NCBI RefSeq assembly: GCF_028369105.1
Contig: NZ_JAQNDO010000001.1
Coordinates: 9,952,501 to 10,016,500, forward strand
Reading direction: 5' to 3'
Length of the DNA: 64,000 nucleotides
Source of the DNA: Polyangium mundeleinium
GTDB lineage: Bacteria > Myxococcota_A > Polyangia > Polyangiales > Polyangiaceae
Both the position numbers and the translations under genes were made by a program. How positions within the stretch are numbered: the first letter of the stretch is position 1; the number at the start of each line of letters is the position of its first letter. Positions 48,335 to 56,435 of the stretch are shown here, one piece after another. The notes below the pieces were generated by a model, which had not been told where the DNA came from, ran no database searches, and saw nothing but the letters and a program-made list of their open reading frames with translations.

Positions 48335-49405
48335 TTACCGCGAGGACGGCGCCTGCGTCTCGCCGTGTTCGCGCGGGCCCCGCTTGCCGCGGAAATGCGG
48401 GGGCATTTGGGGGCCTTCCTCGATGCGCTGCGCGAGCGTGCTCCGCTGCTCGGCGTCGAGCACCGGCACGATGGCCCCGAGCGCCTTCACGAGGTGATCA
48501 CCACCCATCGGCGGCTGCGCGCCCTTCGGGGGCAGGAGCGCCTCGGCGTCGAACTTCTCGCCGCGGAACGAATCGAACCCTGCCTTCACGCGGGCGCGCA
48601 TCTCCTCGTGCTTCTTCGCCCACGCCTCCCGATCCATCCCCTCGGGCTTCTCGGCCTTCTCGGGCCGCGAGGCTTCGAGTGCCGACTTGATCGCTGCGCG
48701 TTGCTCGTCGCGAAGCTCGAGCCCGTGCAGGAAGAAGCCCATCGGCCCGTGCTCCCCGCGCGGCCCGTGCATCGCGCCCTCGGGGCCGCGCGGCCCGCGC
48801 TCGCCGTCCTCCGGCCCACGCGGCCCGCGCATCGCGCCCTCGGGTCCACGCGGCCCGCGCTCGCCGCCCTCGGGACCTTCGCGCCGCGCGTGCTTCATGC
48901 CTTCGGGCCCGTGCTTCGCCATCCGCTCCTCGACGTGCGCCACGAGCGCTGCGCGCTGGGCCGGGGTGAGCGTCGCGTGCAGCGTGCCGAGGGCCTTCAC
49001 GACGGCTGCGCGGCGCTCGCTCGCGATCTTGTCCACGTCGCCGAGCTTCGCCTTCACGGCGGCCTCGTCGATCTTGCCGGCGCGCACGCCGTCGGCGAGC
49101 GCCTTGTGGAACGCCTTCCGGTCGGCTTCGTGCGTGTCGCCGAGGGAGGAAAGCGCGCCTTCGATCGTCTTGCGCTGCTCGGGCGTCAGGTCGTCGAGCT
49201 CGTGGAGCGCCGTGGCGAGCAGCTCGCCGCCGCCGTGGTGCCGACCGAACTTCCCGCCGTGTCCCTGCGGGCCGGCCTGGGTCTCTTGCGAGGCCTCCGA
49301 GGCCGAAGCGACCTCTTCGTCCGGGCTCGCCGACGCGCAACCGCCCAGGGCGAGGGCAAGGGCGAAGGTAAGGGGCGCGAAGCTCTTCAGGGTACGGGTG
49401 AACAT
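48335..49405 (-). CDS. Spy-like lipoprotein with repetitive Gly-Pro segment
   Basis: About 356 residues from ATG 49405, with GAGGAGAG upstream. The signal ends in the lipobox LGGC. The mature part has four LTxxQ-like helices (DDLTPEQRKTIEGAL, ATLTPAQRAALVAHVEERM, LELRDEQRAAIKSALEA, VLDAEQRSTLAQRIEEG), the motif of Spy/CpxP periplasmic chaperones and sensors. Between the second and third is a 45-residue repeat segment rich in GPRGPE. The gene is first in the sigma-factor operon, so its product may be an envelope-stress or metal-stress target or sensor. Confidence 0.75.
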   Translation of the reverse strand: MFTRTLKSFAPLTFALALALGGCASASPDEEVASASEASQETQAGPQGHGGKFGRHHGGGELLATALHELDDLTPEQRKTIEGALSSLGDTHEADRKAFHKALADGVRAGKIDEAAVKAKLGDVDKIASERRAAVVKALGTLHATLTPAQRAALVAHVEERMAKHGPEGMKHARREGPEGGERGPRGPEGAMRGPRGPEDGERGPRGPEGAMHGPRGEHGPMGFFLHGLELRDEQRAAIKSALEASRPEKAEKPEGMDREAWAKKHEEMRARVKAGFDSFRGEKFDAEALLPPKGAQPPMGGDHLVKALGAIVPVLDAEQRSTLAQRIEEGPQMPPHFRGKRGPREHGETQAPSSR

Positions 49406-49510
49406 GATGGTCTCTCCTCGGCCTCGCTCGTGTTGCATCAGCGAGGTCTCGATCCAACTGACGGGGTGAGCCGGGCGATCCCTACGCGGGGACGATCTTT
49501 TTCGCTTGTG

Positions 49511-50125
49511 GTGGCGAGGGCGGGGTCGTGTTCCGCAGGGACGGGATCGTATTCCACAAGGGCGGGGTCGCTCGCGCCAAGGGCGGGGTCGTGTTCCGCA
49601 GGGACGGGATCGTATTCCACAAGGGCGGGGTCGCTCGCGCCAAGGGCGGGGTCGTGTTCCGCAAGGGCGGAGCTGTGTTCCGCGAGGGCGGGGGCGTGTT
49701 CCGCGAGGGCGGGTCGTGTTCCGCAAGGGCGGGGGCGTGTTCCGCGAGGGCGGAGCTGTGTTCCGCAAGGGCGGGGTCGCTCGCGCCAAGGGCACAACCT
49801 CTCGCGCCAAGGGCACAGCCTCTCGCGCCAAGGGCACAGCCTCTCGCGCCAAGGGCACAGCCTCTCGCGCCAAGGGCACAGCCTCTCGCGCCAAGGGCAC
49901 AGCCTCTCGCGCCAAGGGCACAACCTCTCGCGCCAAGGGCACAGCCTCTCGCGCCAAGGGCACAGCCTCTCGCGCCAAGGGCACAGCCTCTCGCGCCAAG
50001 GGCACCGTGCCTCGCAAAAAGGACACCGTGGCTCGCAACGAAGGCACCATGACTCGCAACGAAAGCACCATGCCTCGCGCCAAGGACACGACCTCTCGCG
50101 TCAAGGACACCATGCCTCACCGCGA
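49511..50125. repeat. Minisatellite: about 29 copies of a 21-bp unit
   Basis: The 750-base divergent gap between the Spy-like lipoprotein gene and the AraC gene is mostly a tandem array. Early units follow AAGGGCGGGGTCGTGTTCCGC; a three-unit block is repeated twice. Ten units at about 49786-49995 are nearly identical (AAGGGCACAGCCTCTCGCGCC type); later units degrade. One unit near 49700-49725 is 20 bases, which shifts the frame. Because of this shift and its multi-frame openness it is probably not coding, although it is open in several frames. The region from 49406 to 49510 holds only the upstream part of the lipoprotein gene. Confidence 0.9.
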
Positions 50126-50159
50126 GGGCAGGGCGGGTCCGGTTATAGTCGGCGCAGCG

Positions 50160-51197
50160 ATGCCTGCGCGTGCCCTCCTACGACCCATGCGCTCCCAGAT
50201 CGTCGGCCCGATCTTGGCGTATCTCCGTAGCCTCGGCGTCGATCCATCCCCGCTCGTCGAGGCGTTTGGCCTGCCGCCCGACGCCGAGACCACGCCCGAC
50301 GTCGTCCTGCCGCTCGCGAAGCTCTACGCGTTCCTCGACGAGGCCGGGCGCCTCTCGAACGATCCGTTCCTCGGCGTGCACGTCGCCGCGCAGCTCGAGC
50401 GCGGCACCTACGACCTCCTGGAGTTCAGTTGCCTGAGCGCGCCGACCGTGCGCGAGGCCCTCGTCCGCGTCGCTCGTTACACGGCGCTGCTCAACGATCT
50501 CGTCGTGGCGACCTTCGAGGAGCGAGGCGGCATGGGGCTCCTCCAGCAGCGCATCCCCGGCGCGCCCTTGTGCCTCGGGCGCCACGCGAACGAGTGCTTC
50601 GTGGTCCTCGTCCTCCTCCGGACCCGCGCCCTTTCGGGCGTCTCCGTCGTGCCGGAACGCGCGTGGTTCGGCCACCCCGCCCCGCGGGATACCTCGGCGC
50701 TCGCCGACGCGCTGGGGACGCATCGGCTGGAGTTCGACGCGGGCGCGACGGGGCTCGCGTTGCCCGGCGCGGCGCTCGATCTCCCGCTGGCGACGTCGGA
50801 TCCGCGGCTGTTATCGGTCCTCGATCGCCACGCCGAGCGCTCCCGCGTGGCGCGCGAGCGGCCGCACGACTTTTTCGGCGAGGTGCGGCAACGCGTGTTC
50901 GAGAAGCTGCGCGGCGGCGCGCCCGATCTCGAGGAGGTGGCGCGCGCGCTCTCCATGAGCCCGCGCACGCTGCAGCGCCGCTTGACGGAGGAGGGCACGA
51001 CGTTCCAGGAGCTCGTCGACGGGCTGCGGCGGGAGCTCGGCGGCGCGTACGTCCGTGATACGGAGCTGCCGCTCGCGGAGATCGCGGAAGCGCTGGGGTA
51101 CCAGGAGACGGGCGCGTTCCTGCGTGCATTCAAGCGCTGGTACGGCGTCGCGGCGAGCCAGATGCGCGGCGCGCGCGCTCGCTCTGGCGCGCCCTGA
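50160..51197 (+). CDS. AraC-family transcriptional regulator
   Basis: About 345 residues from ATG 50160. The N-terminal part is the arabinose-binding-like domain seen in the OruR/ArgR-type AraC regulators (SLGVDPSPLVEAFGLPPDAE, LGVHVAAQLERGTYDLLEF). The C-terminal HTH is at about residues 255-335: LEEVARALSMSPRTLQRRLTEEGTTFQEL and LAEIAEALGYQETGAFLRAFKRWYGVAASQ. Upstream open reading through the minisatellite was rejected because it is a repeat with a frame change. Target genes are unknown. Confidence 0.88.
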   Translation: MPARALLRPMRSQIVGPILAYLRSLGVDPSPLVEAFGLPPDAETTPDVVLPLAKLYAFLDEAGRLSNDPFLGVHVAAQLERGTYDLLEFSCLSAPTVREALVRVARYTALLNDLVVATFEERGGMGLLQQRIPGAPLCLGRHANECFVVLVLLRTRALSGVSVVPERAWFGHPAPRDTSALADALGTHRLEFDAGATGLALPGAALDLPLATSDPRLLSVLDRHAERSRVARERPHDFFGEVRQRVFEKLRGGAPDLEEVARALSMSPRTLQRRLTEEGTTFQELVDGLRRELGGAYVRDTELPLAEIAEALGYQETGAFLRAFKRWYGVAASQMRGARARSGAP

Positions 51198-51282
51198 TCT
51201 CATTTCTGGCGCCCGCGGATCTCGCGTGAATCGCAGGGGCAATGGGAGGATCCCCCCGTCACCCCTTTTCACGAGGAGCATC

Positions 51283-53628
51283 ATGCAGAACCGCGTTGCG
51301 ATCTTCCTTTTCACCGTCGCGAGCCTCGCGGGCGGCGCCGGATGTGACGGCGACGCGTCCACGCCGAGCGGGAGCGCCGGCGGGGGAACAGGCGGACAGG
51401 GCGCACAAGGCGGCATGGGCCCCGGCGGCATGGGCCCCGGTGGCATGGGCCCCGGTGGCGCTGGCGGCGAGGGCGGCATGGGCGCCGGCGGCGCCGGCGG
51501 CGAGGGCGGCATGGGCCCTGGCGGCGCTGGCGGAATGGGCGGTGAGGGCGGCGCGGGCGGAAGCGGAAGCGGAGGCGCGGGCGGGAGCGGAGGCGCGGGC
51601 GGAAGCGGAAGCGGAGGCGCGGGCGGGAGCGGAGGCGCGGGCGGAAGCGGAAGCGGAGGCGCGGGCGGCTCCGGTGGAATGGGCGGTGCCGGCGGCTCGG
51701 GCGGCGGCGTCCCGATGTGCGTGACCTCGGCCGATTGCCCCTCGCCCGGCACCCCCTGCGCCGTGGCCACCTGCGAGGCCGGCGCGTGCGGCATTTCCTT
51801 CGTGGCCGCGGGGACGCCCCTCCCGGCACAGCAGGCCGGCGATTGCCGCGTCGAGCAATGCGACGGCGCGGGCCATACGACGAGCGCCGTCGACGGGAAC
51901 GACACGCCAAACGACGGGAACGTCTGCACGAGCGACCAGTGTGACGCGGGCGTCCCCGCGCACCCGCCCCTGCCCATGGACACGGCCTGCAACCAGAATG
52001 GCGGAAAGCTCTGCGACGGCGGCGGGGCGTGCGTCGAATGCAACACCGGCGCGCAATGCACGAGCGGCGTGTGCATGGGCCACGTCTGCCAGCCGGCGAG
52101 CTGCGGCGACGGCGTGAAGAACGGATCGGAGACGGACGTCGATTGCGGCGGCGGAACCTGCTTGCCCTGCGCCTCGGGGAAGGCTTGCCTCACGGCGGCC
52201 GATTGCCAGACCGCCGCGTGCATCGACGGCCTTTGCCAGGCGCCCTCGGTCCTGAGCACCACGCCGGCCGACGCCGCGACGGGCGTGGCCGCGGGCGCGA
52301 CGCTGGCCGTGACGTTCAGCACGCCCATGAACCCGGCGACGCTCGGCGCGCAGACGGACATCGGCCCCTGCACAGGCGCGATCCAGCTCTCGACCGACGA
52401 TTTCGCCACATGCCTCAGCTTCGCCGCCGCGACGCCCACGATGTCGGGCAGCGGCACGGTCGCGACGCTCGTCCCGGCGCCGGCGCTCTCGTACGGCACG
52501 ACGTACAAGCTGCGCGTGACCACGGCGGCCCAGGATCCGTATGGGAATGCCCTCGGCGCGGTGTACACGCAGATGGCGGGCTTTTCGACGGGCGCGCCGC
52601 CGCCTTCGTGCATCGGCTCTGTCGTGATCAGCCAGGTCTACGGGTATGGGGGCGAGTTCGGTGCGACGTATTTGAACGATTACATCGAGCTACACAACCG
52701 CGGCAAAACGCCGGTGCCCCTGACCAACTGGTCGCTGTATTTCGCGTCCCACAACGGGCTCTTCAACACGGCGTCGTACCTGAGCACTACCATTCCGCCC
52801 GGCGGCTATTTCCTGATCCAGGAGGGATCCGGCATCGGGAGTTATGGCACCTGGCTCCCGGTGCCGCCGGACATCGTGAACTACGCCTCGGTCTACGGCG
52901 GCCAGGGCAAGGTGGCGCTCATGAGCAGCTACACGCCGGTGAGCGGCGATTGCCCCCTCGGCAACGCGTCGCTCATCGATTTCATCGGCTATGGGAGCTC
53001 CGTGGGTTGCTACGAGTACGAGGACGAGGACGACTATACGCCCGGGCCCTACACGCCCGATCCGAAGAAAGCGCTCTTCCGCGTCGACGACGGTTGCAAG
53101 GACACGAACAACAACGAGGCCGACTTCGTGGTCGGCACCGCCGCCCCGCGGAGCAGCCTCGGCAGCCCGGCCCACATCTGCGATTGCGGCGCCGAAGACG
53201 CGACCGTCAACGAGTCGGACCTGCCCGCCGAGATCGACGATTGCAATCTGCAATTCCCGACGTCGCTCACCGTGGCCGCCGGCCAGACGACGCCCCTCGT
53301 CTACGGCCGCGTGTACGAGGCAGACATCACGAACCTGGCCGGCGCCCATGCCACGGTGAAGGCGGAGATCGGGTACGGCCCGGCCCACGTCAACCCGACG
53401 AGCCAGAGCGGCTGGCAGTGGTTCCCGGCCTCGTTCAACCAGCAATACGGCAACGACGACGAGTACAAGGGCTCGTTCACCGCCCCGGCCGCGGGCACCT
53501 ACCGCTACACGTATCGCGTGAGCCTCGACGGCGGGCGCTGGACGTACTGCGACACGGACGGCGCGGGCTCCAATCCGGGCCTCACGTTCAACCCGGCCAC
53601 GCTGCCGGTCCTCACCGTCACGCCTTGA
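51283..53628 (+). CDS. Large surface lipoprotein with lamin-tail domain
   Basis: About 781 residues from ATG 51283, with GAGGAG upstream. The signal ends in GGAGC. A 110-residue linker is almost all Gly, Ala, Met and Ser (GGMGPGG, GGSGSGG units). Then come Cys-rich segments, a Big_5-type Ig domain (PADAATGVAAGATLAVTFS), and at about residues 445-620 a lamin-tail (LTD) domain (VVISQVYGYGG, NDYIELHNRGKTPVPLTNWSLYF). A C-terminal beta domain follows. LTD domains in bacteria occur on secreted or surface proteins. It is probably a cell-surface adhesive or structural lipoprotein. Confidence 0.82.
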   Translation: MQNRVAIFLFTVASLAGGAGCDGDASTPSGSAGGGTGGQGAQGGMGPGGMGPGGMGPGGAGGEGGMGAGGAGGEGGMGPGGAGGMGGEGGAGGSGSGGAGGSGGAGGSGSGGAGGSGGAGGSGSGGAGGSGGMGGAGGSGGGVPMCVTSADCPSPGTPCAVATCEAGACGISFVAAGTPLPAQQAGDCRVEQCDGAGHTTSAVDGNDTPNDGNVCTSDQCDAGVPAHPPLPMDTACNQNGGKLCDGGGACVECNTGAQCTSGVCMGHVCQPASCGDGVKNGSETDVDCGGGTCLPCASGKACLTAADCQTAACIDGLCQAPSVLSTTPADAATGVAAGATLAVTFSTPMNPATLGAQTDIGPCTGAIQLSTDDFATCLSFAAATPTMSGSGTVATLVPAPALSYGTTYKLRVTTAAQDPYGNALGAVYTQMAGFSTGAPPPSCIGSVVISQVYGYGGEFGATYLNDYIELHNRGKTPVPLTNWSLYFASHNGLFNTASYLSTTIPPGGYFLIQEGSGIGSYGTWLPVPPDIVNYASVYGGQGKVALMSSYTPVSGDCPLGNASLIDFIGYGSSVGCYEYEDEDDYTPGPYTPDPKKALFRVDDGCKDTNNNEADFVVGTAAPRSSLGSPAHICDCGAEDATVNESDLPAEIDDCNLQFPTSLTVAAGQTTPLVYGRVYEADITNLAGAHATVKAEIGYGPAHVNPTSQSGWQWFPASFNQQYGNDDEYKGSFTAPAAGTYRYTYRVSLDGGRWTYCDTDGAGSNPGLTFNPATLPVLTVTP

Positions 53629-53669
53629 GACGGTTGACATCTCGAACGACTTGACCCTCCCTCGGGCCC

Positions 53670-54257
53670 ATGAGCCCCTTCTCCCACGTCATCGGCGTCG
53701 ACGACGCGCCCTTCCCGCGCGCGCACCGCGGCGACGTGCCGATCGTGGGCGTCGCGTTCGCCGGGACCCGCCTGGAAGGCGTGCTCTCCTCGAAGGTGCG
53801 GCGCGACGGCGCGAACGCCACGGACGCCCTCGTCTCCATGATCAGTCGCTCGCGGTTCGCCGCGCATACCCGGCTCGTGATGATGGAAGGCATCGCGCTC
53901 GCGGGGTTCAACGTGGTTGACGTGCACGATCTCGCCGAGCGGCTCGGCATGGCCGTGCTGGTCGTGTCGAAGCGAGAGCCGAACATCCCGGCCGTGCGGC
54001 ACGCGCTGCTCGAAAAGGTCCCGGGCGGCGCTCGCAAATGGAAGCTCATCGAGAAGGCCGGGGCCATGGATCCGTGCGCCGACCTCTTCATCCAGCGCGC
54101 GGGGCTCAGCATGGAAGAGGCCACCGCGGTGATCCGACGGCTCGCCGTCCACGGGCGCCTCCCCGAGCCCGTCCGGGTCGCGCACCTCGTCGCCAGCGCG
54201 CTCGCGGTCCCCGGCGCGACCCTCTCGTCCCGAGGGGAACTCCGCCGGCCTGGGTGA
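53670..54257 (+). CDS. DUF99 family protein (endonuclease V-like fold)
   Basis: 195 residues. DUF99 is recognised by VIGVDDAPF at the start, IVGVAFAGTRLEGVLSSKVRRDGANATDAL, and MEGIALAGFNVVDVHDLAERLGMAVLVVSKREPN. This family shares the endonuclease V fold; the early Asp in IGVDD matches the metal-binding position. DUF99 is found mainly in archaea, with few bacterial members, from memory. Its substrate is not known. The gene is free-standing; the next gene starts about 180 bases later with nothing clear in between. Confidence 0.8.
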   Translation: MSPFSHVIGVDDAPFPRAHRGDVPIVGVAFAGTRLEGVLSSKVRRDGANATDALVSMISRSRFAAHTRLVMMEGIALAGFNVVDVHDLAERLGMAVLVVSKREPNIPAVRHALLEKVPGGARKWKLIEKAGAMDPCADLFIQRAGLSMEEATAVIRRLAVHGRLPEPVRVAHLVASALAVPGATLSSRGELRRPG

Positions 54258-54439
54258 CCCGCCGCCATACGGCTCCGCACCATCGCTTGGGCGCCCGCGA
54301 GCCGGTTGCAGACCACGCCGCACCATTGCAGATGCGTGTTCCGACGGCTGCGTGCATTCCGGCACGAGATCGGGCAGCCTGTCCTCATGCACCGCCTGTC
54401 CGACGCGCTGAAGACGTACCTGGAAGGAGGACGCGGATC

Positions 54440-54814
54440 ATGATCCTGGCACCCGAACCCACGCCGCTGCAGGCGCTCCCTCGACCTGCTCGGCAGAAAC
54501 ACGAAGAGCTGCGAGCTGCCGCCGCGACGTTCGCCGACCTCGGGCTGAGCGAGCGCGACCGGAAGATCCTCGCGCTGGCGCGTCGCCATCTCGAAGGTGC
54601 GCCCGCCGATTTCGATGAAGTCCTGCGCGCGGTCCAAGCGTCGGTCGAGGAGCTGATCCCCGCGGGGCGCGTGTATCTCATCGGCGCCACGAAGACAGGG
54701 CCGATCCTGGGATCGATCATCTCGGGCGTCGGCATCGTCCCGGCCGAGGCGGGCGCCCTCGTGGTCCGGGCCCGGCACGGGGAGATCACGACGCTGGGGA
54801 GCTTCTTTTCATGA
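54440..54814 (+). CDS. Unknown protein, first of a coupled pair
   Basis: About 124 residues from ATG 54440 with GGAGG upstream. The N-terminal half is helical (HEELRAAAATFADLGLSERDRKILALARRHLEGAP); the C-terminal half is more beta-like (GRVYLIGATKTGPILGSIISGVGIV). It shares an ATGA overlap with the following gene, so the two products are probably made in fixed ratio. I do not recognise the family and cannot assign a function. Confidence 0.65.
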   Translation: MILAPEPTPLQALPRPARQKHEELRAAAATFADLGLSERDRKILALARRHLEGAPADFDEVLRAVQASVEELIPAGRVYLIGATKTGPILGSIISGVGIVPAEAGALVVRARHGEITTLGSFFS

Positions 54815-55503
54815 AGTCGACGTTTCCTTATTTCGATCCCGCGCAATGCGACTACGGCCCTGCTACCCGCGGGCTCTTGCGCATCATCGAGACGTGGGAG
54901 TCCATCGATTGGTTCGAGCCTCCGCGGCGCGACTCGTATGTCCAGCACGCCGCGAAGCTGCTTCATGAGCATCACAGGCTTGCCGAGACGTACATGCGGG
55001 GTCGGCGCGCCGAAACGTGCGACGTGCAGGTGTCGGTCGGCGGCGGCTCCGTGTTCTCGACATTGTACGAACGTGCCCGAAAGTGCCCGAATAGCTGGGA
55101 CTGGAAGTACGGCTCACTCAAGCTCCTCTCGCTCCGGCACAAGGAGGTGATGGGCTGGAACCGCGGCGATCATGCGCGGACGATCTCCTGGAACGGCGAC
55201 GAGCCTCGACCCCGCACGGGCCACATCATCGTGAAGTATGGCCGCGGCGATTGCTGGAACCTGCACGCCGAGGCCGACCTGCGCGCGGCGCTGCCCCCCG
55301 AACTCGTCGAGCCCGCCAGTTGGTATTTCCATTATGCGCAGGTGGACCTCAACGATTGCATCGAATGGCAGCTCGCCGAGCCCCACGGCAAGCTCGAAGC
55401 CAATCCTTTCTTTCCCCTCCTGCAATGTTATGCCGCCGGCGGCCACCCGTTCAGCATGAGCCCCCACCTGTACGTGCTCCACGCATTCGCCCGAGCCGCC
55501 TGA
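54811..55503 (+). CDS. Unknown protein, second of a coupled pair
   Basis: 230 residues. It is rich in aromatic residues and His (YVQHAAKLLHEHHRL, GDCWNLHAEADLR, SWYFHYAQVDLNDCIEW) and is likely a compact globular protein. No signal peptide or membrane segment. No catalytic motif was recognised. The partner gene upstream overlaps by ATGA. A toxin-immunity or enzyme-accessory pair is imaginable but not supported by any motif. Confidence 0.65.
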   Translation: MKSTFPYFDPAQCDYGPATRGLLRIIETWESIDWFEPPRRDSYVQHAAKLLHEHHRLAETYMRGRRAETCDVQVSVGGGSVFSTLYERARKCPNSWDWKYGSLKLLSLRHKEVMGWNRGDHARTISWNGDEPRPRTGHIIVKYGRGDCWNLHAEADLRAALPPELVEPASWYFHYAQVDLNDCIEWQLAEPHGKLEANPFFPLLQCYAAGGHPFSMSPHLYVLHAFARAA

Positions 55504-55673
55504 CGTTCGTCGACGCGAGGCGCACTTTCCAGAGGCGCCGCCGCCCTGCCGGTCGAACCAGCGTTCCTGCCGAGCGGACGCTCGGGACGATCGACGCAGC
55601 GTCCCCGACGCGTTCTTGCCGTTCGTGGGGTGCGAGGCGATCCCGCTGAACGGGCGTCGACTCATCACACGCC

Positions 55674-55723
55674 GCGAGCTCGCTTTGCGATCTCGCAGAG
55701 CATCGAACGGTTCGATGCTCTAG
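55674..55723. repeat. Left arm of a 50-bp inverted repeat
   Basis: This 50-base segment is the inverted match (43 of 50 bases) of 56279-56328. It ends ten bases before the ACT-domain gene start. It includes a 25-base palindrome at 55697-55721. It begins GCGAGCTCGCTTTGCGATCT. The same type of sequence follows the gene, so the gene is enclosed. Confidence 0.9.
55697..55721. promoter_or_regulatory. Perfect 25-bp palindrome upstream of the GcvR-like gene
   Basis: AGAGCATCGAAC, a single G, then GTTCGATGCTCT: 12-bp perfect arms with a one-base centre, about 13 bases before the ATG at 55734. It can be a protein operator or, if transcribed, a strong hairpin. It is part of the left inverted-repeat arm. 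Confidence 0.6.
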
Positions 55724-55733
55724 GATGCGCCGC

Positions 55734-56282
55734 ATGACGCAACAAGACGTGTACGTGGTCCTGTCCTGCCTGGGACCCGATCGGCCGGGCCTCGTCGCGG
55801 AGGTGACGGAGTACCTCACCAAGCACGGGGGCAACGTGGAGGACAGCCGCATGGCCATCCTCGGCGCCGAGTTCGGCATCCTCCTGCTCGCCTCGGGCCC
55901 CCCGGAGACCGTGGACGCCATCGAGAAGGACCTCGGCGACCTCCAGAAGAACACCGGCCTCACGGTGGTCGCGCGCCGGACGAAGGCCCCCGAGGAGCAC
56001 CGCCGCGCCCCCACGATCCCCTGCGCCGTGACGGCCGAGGCGCTCGATCACGAAGGCATCGTGCGCGCCGTCGCCCGGGCCCTCGCCCACGCGGGCGTGA
56101 ACATCGTCTCGCTCGAGGCCTCCGCGTACGCCGCGCCCGTCACCGGATCGCAGCTCTTCCGCATGGAAGCGCGCATCGACGTGCCCCAGTCGGTCGGCAT
56201 CAGCAAGGTGCGCAAGGCCATGGACGCGGTCGCCGAGGAGCAAAACCTGGAGATCGAGGTGCGCTCGCTCATCAAGTCCTAG
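55734..56282 (+). CDS. GcvR-like two-ACT-domain protein
   Basis: About 182 residues from ATG 55734 (ATG 55725 would add three residues). Two ACT domains fill the protein: residues 4-80 (YVVLSCLGPDRPGLVAEVTEYLTKHGGNVEDSRM) and 90-175 (CAVTAEALDHEGIVRAVARALAHAGVNIVSLEAS). This is the architecture of GcvR, the glycine cleavage repressor partner, and related ACT-ACT regulators. It probably binds an amino acid such as glycine. The stop codon TAG lies inside the right arm of an inverted repeat that encloses the gene. Confidence 0.85.
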   Translation: MTQQDVYVVLSCLGPDRPGLVAEVTEYLTKHGGNVEDSRMAILGAEFGILLLASGPPETVDAIEKDLGDLQKNTGLTVVARRTKAPEEHRRAPTIPCAVTAEALDHEGIVRAVARALAHAGVNIVSLEASAYAAPVTGSQLFRMEARIDVPQSVGISKVRKAMDAVAEEQNLEIEVRSLIKS

Positions 56283-56328
56283 AGCGACGAAACATTCGGC
56301 GCTCTGCGAGATCGCGAAGCGAGCTCGC
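56279..56328. repeat. Right arm of a 50-bp inverted repeat
   Basis: Inverted match to 55674-55723 with seven mismatches in 50. It begins CTAGAGCGACGAAACATTCG; its TAG supplies the stop codon of the GcvR-like gene. An imperfect palindrome (AGAGCGACGAA ... TTCGGCGCTCT) is at 56281-56305. Confidence 0.9.
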
Positions 56329-56343
56329 CTTCGGGGGGTGAAT

Positions 56344-56390
56344 CGGCCGGGCTCCGCCTGGCCGAGAGGGGGACGCGAGGCGTCCCCCTC
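56344..56390. repeat. Two hairpins after the inverted repeat
   Basis: 56344-56364 pairs CGGCCGGG with CCTGGCCG around CTCCG (7 of 8). 56366-56390 is a perfect 11-bp hairpin, GAGGGGGACGC, loop GAG. A matching fragment of the second hairpin (GCGTCCCCCTCGGGAC) occurs at 2329-2344 after another gene. They may be part of a dispersed repeat or act as transcription terminators. Confidence 0.75.
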
Positions 56391-56435
56391 GGGACGGTTG
56401 CTCTCCGGGGCGTGGGTGGAGTAAGGCACGGAGGC

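Noticed and set aside
49786-49995. The tandem array as a CRISPR
   Set aside because: The 21-bp units are adjacent, with no unique spacers and no cas genes nearby.
49506-50159. The minisatellite as an N-terminal extension of the AraC regulator
   Set aside because: The array contains a 20-base unit that changes the frame, and the ATG at 50160 begins a normal AraC-family N-terminus.
51460-51700. Gly-rich linker region of the lamin-tail lipoprotein as a separate repeat element
   Set aside because: It keeps frame within one gene and is a normal surface-lipoprotein linker for this group.
54440-55503. A type II toxin-antitoxin pair
   Set aside because: The sizes (124 and 230 residues) and lack of a DNA-binding or known toxin motif do not support it.
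55504-55673. A gene in the stretch before the left inverted repeat
   Set aside because: Frames here are short and without start signals; nothing recognisable was found.
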